Positions 24,901 through 37,000 of a DNA stretch of 64,000 nucleotides are shown here, one piece after another. Made by a program: the position numbers and the translations under genes. Each line of letters starts with the position of its first letter. The stretch's first letter is position 1. The notes beneath the pieces were generated by a model. That model searched no databases, was not told the origin of the DNA, and saw only the letters and a program-made list of their open reading frames with translations. Source of the stretch: Heterobilharzia americana (Eukaryota; Platyhelminthes; Trematoda; Strigeidida; Schistosomatidae); NCBI GenBank assembly GCA_944470555.2, contig OX104130.1, positions 43,495,491 to 43,559,490 on the forward strand, in the 5' to 3' direction.

Positions 24901-27900
24901 CAGTAGTTGGAGCAAAACTCGAACCCGTGATCCCTTGATCGCAAACCAAGTACCTAAATAGATGAGCCGCAGCTCCACCAGTTTGGCGACATGGAAGGTC
25001 ATTAATAATGCTGAAAGCCCTACATAATTAGCTCAACTTAACTAAGCGAGGGTTGAGATCACTTGCTAATTCGACAATATTTTATCTATTTCGTCGGTTT
25101 CTTAGCAGTGGCTAATAACCTAAAACATCTAGAATTTCATACAAAAGAACTTGAACACACTTTTATAGTCAAATGAAGTTAGTTAACTTGAATCCAAATG
25201 TAATAGTAAGGAATATAAACCCTCGGATAAAATTTACAAGACATACTAAAATGTTTCAGTTGTATATCTTATTCAACAGGGAGTAAAATGAAATATGAAT
25301 AAAGAGTAACAGTGTTTTGGTACTTAAAACCAAAGATGATGTACGAAGATTGCGTGATAAATAAGTTGATGATAAGCAACAGGAAAAACCTCACCTGGTT
25401 AACTAGTTTACTAGTTACTAGCCGGTCCTAAGCCCGGGTAAAGAGGGAAGGTTGGGCATAGGGCTAGCAACCTTACCCCGCAAAACAAATCTAACCGCTA
25501 AAGAAACTTCAAAGCACAAACAAAATATAAAAAATGAAAACAAACTTATTCCCCGCTGGAATCGCAGAGGCGAAATGACGCCAAATGGTGAAAGCCTTCG
25601 GGAAGCCAATTGGCCGATGTGTCTTCTCTCGATGAAAGCGAAAGTAAACGTGGGGACATGGAATGTCCGCACGATGTTTGAACCCAGTAAGGCAGCACAG
25701 ATTGAAAACGAGATGAGAAGGTATAACATCGAAGTGCTTGGGATTTGCGAAAGCAGATGGAATGGGAGTGGACTCTCCAAACTGTCAACTGGAGAATCAA
25801 TAATCTACTCCGGTCACCCAGACGCCAACCACGAGCACACTGAGGGAGTGGCTATCATGATGTCCTCAAGAGCATCGAAGGCTCTCATGCAGTGGGAACC
25901 AATCTCCTCCTGCAGGATCATGACAGCAAGATTCAACTCAAAAGGAAGAAAGGTCACAATCATACAATGTTATGCACCTACAAATAATGCAGAGCAAGAG
26001 AAAAAGGAGGATTTCTACAGACAACTTCAATCAACACTGGGCAAGACATCAGTTGGCGATATCAAAATTCTGATGGGCGACATGAATGCGGAACTGGGAG
26101 GGGACAACACGGGAAGAGAACTAACCATGGGTCGAGAGGCGCTAGGTGAGGTGATGAACGAGAATGGAGAATTGTTTGCAGAATTCTGTGCATTCAACGA
26201 TTTGGTGATTGCAGTGAGGCAGCGTGTTCAGGCACAAAGATATCCACAAAGCGACATGGACTTCACCAGATGGACACACTAAAAATCAAATCGACTTTAT
26301 CTCAATCTCAAGAAAATGGAGACGCAGTCTACTTAACACAAGGTCAAGAAGAGGAGCAGATGTAGGTTCAGACCACTATCTAGTGCAAGGAACCTTCCAA
26401 ATCAAGTTAAAAGCCTTCAAGGAAGCTGGTGATAGACCTCAATTCAAGTACAACACTCGGAAACTGAAGGATGAAACTACAAAGGAGATCTTCAAGGCAG
26501 CCATCAAGACAAAATGGGAGACATCGAGGGACATCCCTGAAGAAACCTGTGTGGAAGAACACTGGAAGTCTTTGAAAGCTATGTGGAAAGAAACCTGCAC
26601 AACAGTATTAGGAAGGAAGAAGAAAGAAGACAAGGAATGGATCTCGACGGATACCTGGAAGCTGATAGAGGAGAGGAGGATGGTGAAGCAGAAGATAAAC
26701 CAGTGCAAGGATGCTCAACGACAAGAGGGACTGAGCACAATGTATAAAACACTGGACAAAGAAGTGAAGAAGAGTGCACGCAAAGACAAAAGACACTTCT
26801 ACGAAACACTGGCAAGTGAAGCAGAACAGGCTGCAGGTAAGAGAGACCTGACGACATTGTATCAAATAACCAGGTTGCTATCAGGGAAGAGACCAACACA
26901 GATGAAACCAATAAAAGATGAAGAAGGAAATTTAATTACAAAAGAAGAGAAACAGAGGAAACGATGGGTTGACCACTTCAAGAAGCTCTTGAATCGACCA
27001 CCACCTGCACTTCGTCCAGAAATACCACCTGCAGCCGCTGAATTACAAGTGAACATTAATCCCCCAACGAAAATGGAAGTCCTGAACGCCATAATGCTAC
27101 TGAAATGCGGGAAAGCAGCAGGACCAGATGGAATACCGCCAGAAGCACTGAGAACAGATGCAGAGACAACAGCGGACATGCTCACACCACTATTGCAGAA
27201 GGTGTGGAAGGAAGAGAAGGTACCGGACGATTGGAAGAAGGGTAACCTTGTCAAACTGCCGAAGAAGGGAGACCTCAGTGCTTGCAAGAACTGGCACGGA
27301 ATCACTCTCCTGTCCACCCCAAGTAAAATATTAGGCCGCATCATCCTTTGTTTGTGCTTTGAAGTTTCTTCAGTGATTGGATTGGTTTTACGGGGTAGGG
27401 TTGGTAGCCCTATGGCCAACCTTCCCTCTCTATCCGGACTTAGGACCGGCTAGGAACTAGTGAACTAGGGTTGGTTTAAGTGAGGTTTAAACGACCGATA
27501 TCGACATACCACTCATGTTTTGACGACGTTGGGGAACTGATCGTAGGTCAGCTGAATTTATATTCAAAGTGTTACCACAAAGCTCCGAACTGCCTTTTCC
27601 TTTGTGTTACCGGATACCAGTAGTTTCCCGCTGTAGTTTCCCTAACCATCATCTTATTGTGTCTGCCTCTTAAAAATGCAGAAATAACTGTGACGTACTA
27701 ACTAGGTTTGATGCCTTCTCCTTTGCCATACATCATTGCCTACAGTTAATACTAGTACTCCTAGTTATTTTAGATTTCAATAATCTTCGTCTTCTTGCTC
27801 AGAGATAATTAAAATGAGTAATATCGCGACCACCAGTCTGAATGAGGTTCCAACGGTTCACCAGATTAAGTGTGTGTTGGTTGCAGGATACGAACTGTTT

Positions 27901-28026
27901 TTGCCACTCTTCTCGCACCAGACTGAATACTAGCGCAAAGCCTAATTTGGATGAGATATGCTGCTAATGTTTACAAAAATGCCTATTTGCTCCTTTAATA
28001 CATGCTTGATATTCTCATCTACTCTA

Positions 28027-28091
<65 letters not shown>

Positions 28092-31000
28092 ATTATCATT
28101 TGACTGTCTGAGATTGCCGTGGTTTGGCAGAGAAGTAATTATACTGGATGATGGTTGAATGTGAAAATACGCCCGCGGTCCAGATTTTCATCTCACCTTC
28201 AATCATCACCTAGCATATATGTAGTATTATCTGAGTAGTCATGATGCATCTGGTGTTGGTGTTTGCTCATACGACTATCAGAAAACCGAGCTAGGTATTA
28301 ATTGGTGAAGACTCATAGTTTATTTGATGACTGCTAAACTATTTATTATCCCATAGACATTCGTGTCATTTCCTGTTAGAAATACTTTGTTTACAGGTTA
28401 GCTATATTTCATTTAGTTGACCCACTCACTATCTTGCTCGATATTCATTCAGTTTGAGGATAGTTAGCTGGATTGCTCCCGTGACCTTGACTGTGGTTAA
28501 AAGTAACTCTTACAAAGTACCTTCGAAGTCCTGTTCTAGTCAGGTAGTGAATGCCTTTTTTTCACTCTTCATTCATATTGTTTTATACGTAAAACTTGTG
28601 GGTAAGCATGTAAGCATTTGTCAGAAGTATTCACGAGACTAGGACCAGTCTCCCAATATGAGGTTAAGTAATAGAGAGGCGTTTGAACCTGAGATGAAAA
28701 CCTGGTTCATGTCAGAATTCAAACCGGCAACCCGTGGTGTCGAATTCTGCCGCAACTCAGGTTTTCATTTCCTCTGACGAAATGTTTGAAAACAGTTAGT
28801 TTTATACAGTCTTACCGGCAAATATATCTATTCAATTTATTACTTACTGTTAAGTTGTTTCTGTTTTCCTCGTTATTATTCATCAATGGTATTTTTGTTT
28901 CATTTCTAATCCTTTTGTACGTCTTACATAGGCTTTATTAGATCGTCTCCCCCGATTATCCATTTCTGAGGCTAATGAGTTTCGTCGTTGGTCTATGTTA
29001 ATTCTGCCTAGATTACATGTATGGTATCAATGGTTCAATAAAACTCAGATTGGTACTGTCCCTCTATCATACCGCTGGCGTGGTCGAAATCCTAATGAAG
29101 TGCATCAGTTGAACCCTTTAACATTGAGCTCAGGTAAGGGCTTTGAAACATTAAAAAGTCTCATGCTCTATACTATTTTGTCGGTTACATTTATTATCCT
29201 TGCAATAAAAAAAACACTCGCCCACATTACCAATATAGAGAATAACAAGTGTAAAAGTAATCTTTCTGAAGAAGCTAATATCATATTCATACATGTTCTT
29301 GAAGGTAAAATACTAACTTTTTTTTATTTCAGTTTACCTTCACTTAGGTCGTAAGTAACTATTTCTCTTACAAGGGTGATGTACAAGAAGTAAGTGGTAA
29401 ATAACGAGACCGTCATTGAAAAGCTGTTTTAATTATCTATATTTACTTTTCCTCCTTCTGATTATCTTTTATAGGCTGTTCTTTTATAAACTTTTCAAAA
29501 TTATTTATCTGACTATTCTTTACGATGTGACCCATTAAACTAGGTGGTTGACTCCCAACCAATGAGGTCACTAGCTCACATCCTTCTCCGTTTGCCAAGA
29601 CTAGGCAATCATCACAATAGTTTTGGCTCTTCTCCTGGTACAAAAATCTGCACTTCAACTTTGGGTTGGTTTATTTTGACTATTTTACCACGGTGTACCA
29701 ATGAATGAGGGTGCTTTGGTTGAAAGAATGTTTCATGTCTGCCGATCGTTTCTGTCCTGAGGAGTCAGTAAGCTAATGTTTTGTACTACAAAGCTAACCA
29801 CTCTCTTTGTCAGTACAGCTACATGATTGAAATGCATATTGTAAAGCTAGTAGACTGATGTGTGTTTACAGTGTTTTATTGCAAAAGATGTCAAGATGAT
29901 GTATGCGAGGGAGATGAACTGCATCAACTTGTTGTAATAAATAAAACAATATTGTTCTCATTGTCGTGCACAATAACATAATATAAGCAGTGTTTGTGGT
30001 GTTGGTGTAACTGGATATCAGATTTACGGAAACTTACATCCTACATGGAGGTGCAGGTCAACAAAGCAAATACAAGAAAGTAGTAATGGTATCAGCAGTT
30101 GTAAATTACTGCAAAATAAAGAAAACGTACAACAGTAAGCGTTTGCGGTTCAAATCGGTATTTTTTTGTGGCAGTTTTATTTTCCCCCAATTAGTTTTGC
30201 GAACAACCTCGCCTGGTTAACTAGTTTACTAGTTACTAGCCGGTCCTAAGCCCGGGTAAAGAGGGAAGGTTGGGCATAGGGCTAGCAACCCTACCCCGTA
30301 AAACAAATCTAACCGCTAAAGAAACTTCAAAGCACAAACAAAATATAAAAAATGAAAACAAACTTATTCCCCGCTGGAATCGCAGAGGCGAAATGACGCC
30401 AAATGGTGAAAGCCTTCGGGAAGCCAATTGGCCGATGTGTCTTCTCTCGATGAAAGCGAAAGTAAACGTGGGGACATGGAATGTCCGCACGATGTTTGAA
30501 CCCAGTAAGGCAGCACAGATTGAAAACGAGATGAGAAGGTATAACATCGAAGTGCTTGGGATTTGCGAAAGCAGATGGAATGGGAGTGGACTCTCCAAAC
30601 TGTCAACTGGAGAATCAATAATCTACTCCGGTCACCCAGACGCCAACCACGAGCACACTGAGGGAGTGGCTATCATGATGTCCTCAAGAGCATCGAAGGC
30701 TCTCATGCAGTGGGAACCAATCTCCTCCTGCAGGATCATGACAGCAAGATTCAACTCAAAAGGAAGAAAGGTCACAATCATACAATGTTATGCACCTACA
30801 AATAATGCAGAGCAAGAGAAAAAGGAGGATTTCTACAGACAACTTCAATCAACACTGGGCAAGACATCAGTTGGCGATATCAAAATTCTGATGGGCGACA
30901 TGAATGCGGAACTGGGAGGGGACAACACGGGAAGAGAACTAACCATGGGTCGAGAGGCGCTAGGTGAGGTGATGAACGAGAATGGAGAATTGTTTGCAGA

Positions 31001-34000
31001 ATTCTGTGCATTCAACGATTTGGTGATTGCAGTGAGGCAGCGTGTTCAGGCACAAAGATATCCACAAAGCGACATGGACTTCACCAGATGGACACACTAA
31101 AAATCAAATCGACTTTATCTCAATCTCAAGAAAATGGAGACGCAGTCTACTTAACACAAGGTCAAGAAGAGGAGCAGATGTAGGTTCAGACCACTATCTA
31201 GTGCAAGGAACCTTCCAAATCAAGTTAAAAGCCTTCAAGGAAGCTGGTGATAGACCTCAATTCAAGTACAACACTCGGAAACTGAAGGATGAAACTACAA
31301 AGGAGATCTTCAAGGCAGCCATCAAGACAAAATGGGAGACATCGAGGGACATCCCTGAAGAAACCTGTGTGGAAGAACACTGGAAGTCTTTGAAAGCTAT
31401 GTGGAAAGAAACCTGCACAACAGTATTAGGAAGGAAGAAGAAAGAAGACAAGGAATGGATCTCGACGGATACCTGGAAGCTGATAGAGGAGAGGAGGATG
31501 GTGAAGCAGAAGATAAACCAGTGCAAGGATGCTCAACGACAAGAGGGACTGAGCACAATGTATAAAACACTGGACAAAGAAGTGAAGAAGAGTGCACGCA
31601 AAGACAAAAGACACTTCTACGAAACACTGGCAAGTGAAGCAGAACAGGCTGCAGGTAAGAGAGACCTGACGACATTGTATCAAATAACCAGGTTGCTATC
31701 AGGGAAGAGACCAACACAGATGAAACCAATAAAAGATGAAGAAGGAAATTTAATTACAAAAGAAGAGAAACAGAGGAAACGATGGGTTGACCACTTCAAG
31801 AAGCTCTTGAATCGACCACCACCTGCACTTCGTCCAGAAATACCACCTGCAGCCGCTGAATTACAAGTGAACATTAATCCCCCAACGAAAATGGAAGTCC
31901 TGAACGCCATAATGCTACTGAAATGCGGGAAAGCAGCAGGACCAGATGGAATACCGCCAGAAGCACTGAGAACAGATGCAGAGACAACAGCGGACATGCT
32001 CACACCACTATTGCAGAAGGTGTGGAAGGAAGAGAAGGTACCGGACGATTGGAAGAAGGGTAACCTTGTCAAACTGCCGAAGAAGGGAGACCTCAGTGCT
32101 TGCAAGAACTGGCACGGAATCACTCTCCTGTCCACCCCAAGTAAAATATTAGGCCGCATCATCCTGGAGAGGCTTAAAGACGCACTGGATTCAAAACTAC
32201 GACCGGAACAGGCAGGCTTCAGGAAGTACAAATCATGTGCAGACCAAATTGCAACGCTTCGTATCATCATAGAACAGAGCGTAGAATGGCAATCAGCTCT
32301 CTACCTCAACTTCATCGACTTTGAGAAGGCCTTTGACAGCGTCGACCGAGAAGTAATTTGGAAACTGCTTCAATACTACGGAGTACCGCAAACCTTTATC
32401 CGCCCCATTCAACAACTATATGAAGATGCCACATGCCAAGTAATTCACAATGGGAAGCTCAGTGATGCCTTTGAAGTGAAGACAGGAGTGAAACAAGGTT
32501 GCCTACTATCCCCCATGATATTCCTTATTGTGGTGGACTGGATCATGCAGCAAACAGTAGGCAGCGAGAAGAGGGGGATACACTGGACGACGGAAAAGAA
32601 CCTAGAAGACTTGGATTTCGCCAACAATGACTTGTGTCTGATGTCACACAAACTTGAAGATCTGCAGGCAAAAACTAACAAGTTGATAGAAGAGGCAGCT
32701 AAGACGGGACTTCAGGTGAATATAGAGAAGACAGAAGTGATGAAGATACCGCACCAACAACTCCAACAACCACAACAAACTCCAATCACCGTCAACGGGA
32801 GAAACTTGAAGGAAGTAACCTCCTTCACTTATCTAGGAAGCACTGTTTCAACTACAGGCGGGACGGACGAGGACGTCAAAGTCAGAATCGGAAAAGCAAG
32901 ACAGGCATTCATTAGCCTGAAACCAGTGTGGAGATCTTCTGCACTTAGCATGCGGAACAAGATACGGATTTTCAACACCAACGTCAAGTCAGTGCTCTTG
33001 TATGGTTCAGAGACTTGGCGCGTCACGAAAGGCATTTCCAATAAACTACAGACATTCATCAACAACTTTATTAATATAAGTGAAAAACTTGGGCACTGTG
33101 GTAGAATGTAGTTCCATATTAGATTTGTTTATTTGATATAAAGCGCACAGTGATACAGTATTATTTAATTGATTACGTTTCGAGCATAAATTATTGCTCA
33201 TAATCATATCAATGTAATCACACTTCTTTCGACATCTGATTTTATAGTCCTGTCACCTGATCTCTCTTTGTTTTTTTGTTTTTTGATTGGTAGTAAAGTT
33301 TTCCATATCTCTGGTATAGGTGTTGCGTCATTCCTATTACATGTGTTGGGTGTGGATTCGATGAACAAAGATTCAGTAATTAATCTCTCTCTCCACCTAG
33401 CTATATTAGACTTAAGTACAGTGGTTTTGTCCCATCCTATTGTGTGGTTGTGTGTTAATGAATGTAATGCAATGGCTGAGTGTTTTTCTAGGTTATTGAT
33501 CTTATTGGGGTCTGCCGTTCTATGTTTAGCTAAATTCCTATGTTCTGTTAATCTAACTGACCCCGACCGGCTAGTTTGACCTATGTATTTGACTTCACAG
33601 TCATTACATGGAATTTGGTAGATTATATTATTTTGCTTAATTGGTTCTATCGGATCTTTTAGCCGACAAAGCTTACCTCTAAGTGAGTTTGTTGGTTTAA
33701 ATGCCACCCTAATTCCAACCTTGTTGAGAATCCTACGTATGGTTTCTGATGTTCCTTCCTTGTATGGTATCACAATAGAGGTGTTGATTTCCTTTCTACT
33801 TATGTTGTCACTATTATTTGTATTTGTATTAGTGTTATTATTTTGCTTCTTATGCGTCCGTGTGAATTTCTTAATAAAATGATGGGGATAATTATAATTA
33901 TTAACGCTTCTTTTATGTGTTTCAATTCCTTATTTAAGTCCTTACAATGACTAGTGAGTTTCTCAGCTCTGTTATTTAGACATTTGACTAAACCCGCTTT

Positions 34001-37000
34001 AACTGACACTGGATGAGATGACTTGAAGTCTAGATATCTGTTAGAATGTGTTGGTTTTCTGTAGACGGTAGTATCTAAACCACCATCTATCCTTCGTTTT
34101 ATTCTGCAATCCAACATAGGTAATTCTCCTTGTTCATTTTCTACTTCGTAGTGAATTGGATTGCGTTAACTACTGAGTTTATGTGTGTCAAGAAACTGTC
34201 GATATGTTCCGATTTCAACACTGTAAATGTGTCATCTACATATCGCCACCATATCTTAGGTGTCGGATTATATGTTCGTAAAGCCATATCTTCCCAACTA
34301 TCCATAAATATATCTGCTACTATAGGGGATATTGGTGATCCCATTGCTACTCCTTCTGTTTGTCTATAAATCTTTCCCTGAAACTTGAAGACTGTCGAGG
34401 TTAAGCATAACTGCACTCCTAACATGATTTCACCAACCGATGCCTTGGTTCTTTGAGTAAGTTGTGAGTCAGTATCTAGTTGATTTCTGACTGCCTCCAG
34501 TGCCATATTGATTGGTATTTTAGTATAAAGACTTGTTACGTCAAAACTAACCATTTTTTCATCCTCTTCTATGTGCAGGTCATTAAGTTTTTGTTTCAAC
34601 TCGTAAGAATTTACTAGTCTAGAGTTGGAACGGTCTCTAACAGGACGTAATACTGATGCTAAATACTTTGATATCTCATATGTTGGTGTGTTCCGGAAGT
34701 CAACTATCGGCCTAATGGGATAACCTGCTTTATGAACCTTAATAGTACCGTAAATTCTGCTAGGATTATTAGTTTTTGGCATTAAAGTAAACCATTCGGA
34801 CTTACCTAGAGATGGCTTCAGTCGGCGTATCAGATCTGTTGTAGATTTCTTAATTTTATTCATGACAGTATCTATAGGTTTCTTAATCTCTTCATATGGC
34901 CCTGTTTGGATATGTTCATCCATTTTTTTAAGATAATCCGATTTGTCCATAACTACTGTTGAGTTACCTTTGTCAGATTTAGCAATTACTATACTATTAT
35001 CCTTTCGTAGATTGTTTAAAGCTGAATTTTCCAGTTTCGTTAAGTTTCGCTGTGTCTTCTTTTGTTTTTTAAGTGCTAATGCACACTGCGCTCTAACCTG
35101 TTCAGCAGTTGTCACATCCACCGAGCTTAATGCTACTTCTATGCTAGGTATGACATCTGGTTTTAGATGATCTACTGTTATGTTGAAGTTTAGTCCTTTT
35201 TCAAGTACTTTCATCTCAGCTGAGCTTAAGGTTTTCGAGATGAGAGATGAAAGTACTTGAAAAAGGACTGAACTTCAACATAACAGTAGATCATCTAAAA
35301 CCAGATGTCATACCTAGCATAGAAGTAGCATTAAGCTCGGTTGATGTGACAACTGCTGAACAGGTTAGAGCGCAGTGTGCATTAGCACTTAAAAAACAAA
35401 AGAAGACACAGCGAAACTTAACGAAACTGGAAAATTCAGCTTTAAACAATCTACGAAAGGATAATAGTATAGTAATTGCTAAATCTGACAAAGGTAACTC
35501 AACAGTAGTTATGGACAAATCGGATTATCTTAAAAAAATGGATGAACATATCCAAACAGGGCCATATGAAGAGATTAAGAAACCTATAGATACTGTCATG
35601 AATAAAATTAAGAAATCTACAACAGATCTGATACGCCGACTGAAGCCATCTCTAGGTAAGTCCGAATGGTTTACTTTAATGCCAAAAACTAATAATCCTA
35701 GCAGAATTTACGGTACTATTAAGGTTCATAAAGCAGGTTATCCCATTAGGCCGATAGTTGACTTCCGGAACACACCAACATATGAGATATCAAAGTATTT
35801 AGCATCAGTATTACGTCCTGTTAGAGACCGTTCCAACTCTAGACTAGTAAATTCTTACGAGTTGAAACAAAAACTTAATGACCTGCACATAGAAGAGGAT
35901 GAAAAAATGGTTAGTTTTGACGTAACAAGTCTTTATACTAAAATACCAATCAATATGGCACTGGAGGCAGTCAGAAATCAACTAGATACTGACTCACAAC
36001 TTACTCAAAGAACCAAGGCATCGGTTGGTGAAATCATGTTAGGAGTGCAGTTATGCTTAACCTCGACAGTCTTCAAGTTTCAGGGAAAGATTTATAGACA
36101 AACAGAAGGAGTAGCAATGGGATCACCAATATCCCCTATAGTAGCAGATATATTTATGGATAGTTGGGAAGATATGGCTTTACGAACATATAATCCGACA
36201 CCTAAGATATGGTGGCGATATGTAGATGACACATTTACAGTGTTGAAATCGGAACATATCGACAGTTTCTTGACACACATAAACTCAGTAGTTAACGCAA
36301 TCCAATTCACTACGAAGTAGAAAATGAACAAGGAGAATTACCTATGTTGGATTGCAGAATAAAACGAAGGATAGATGGTGGTTTAGATACTACCGTCTAC
36401 AGAAAACCAACACATTCTAACAGATATCTAGACTTCAAGTCATCTCATCCAGTGTCAGTTAAAGCGGGTTTAGTCAAATGTCTAAATAACAGAGCTGAGA
36501 AACTCACTAGTCATTGTAAGGACTTAAATAAGGAATTGAAACACATAAAAGAAGCGTTAATAATAATAATTATCCCCATCATTTTATTAAGAAATTCACA
36601 CGGACGCATAAGAAGCAAAATAATAACACTAATACAAATACAAATAATAGTGACAACATAAGTAGAAAGGAAATCAACACCTCTATTGTGATACCATACA
36701 AGGAAGGAACATCAGAAACCATACGTAGGATTCTCAACAAGGTTGGAATTAGGGTGGCATTTAAACCAACAAACTCACTTAGAGGTAAGCTTTGTCGGCT
36801 AAAAGATCCGATAGAACCAATTAAGCAAAATAATATAATCTACCAAATTCCATGTAATGACTGTGAAGTCAAATACATAGGTCAAACTAGCCGGTCGGGG
36901 TCAGTTAGATTAACAGAACATAGGAATTTAGCTAAACATAGAACGGCAGACCCCAATAAGATCAATAACCTAGAAAAACACTCAGCCATTGCATTACATT

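Larger units (their letters stand above)
21665..27346. repeat. Left arm of 5.7-kb inverted duplication
   Basis: Every landmark here has an inverted partner at position 71479 minus x in 44133-49814. Checked pairs include 22293/49186, 23404/48075, 24295/47184, 24802/46677, 25452/46027 and 26439/45040. The constant sum means no net insertion or deletion over 5.7 kb. The few visible differences are substitutions. The arm holds RTE A (-), a 1.55-kb spacer and the first 1.96 kb of RTE B (+). Confidence 0.95.
25389..27346 (+). mobile_element. RTE retrotransposon B, left copy (3' truncated)
   Basis: Same 5' end as the complete copy at 42866-46090 (read inverted), preceded by the 5' target-site duplication AAGCAACAGGAAAAA (25374-25388). 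The endonuclease frame is 25452-26282 and the RT frame starts at 26224. The element stops abruptly at about 27346 in the middle of RT (after SKILGRII), joined to a fragment of RTE A and spacer. Its RT residues (AIMLLKC, GNLVKL) match the copy at 30205 more closely than the copy at 42866. Confidence 0.93.
20417..28931 (+). other. MOGS intron 5 (8.5 kb, transposon-filled)
   Basis: Holds two tRNA-like repeats, the left arm of the inverted duplication (RTE A, spacer, RTE B head), a partial tandem copy, an (AT)n array and SM-alpha-like remnants. It still has a canonical donor and an ATAG acceptor. Confidence 0.85.
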
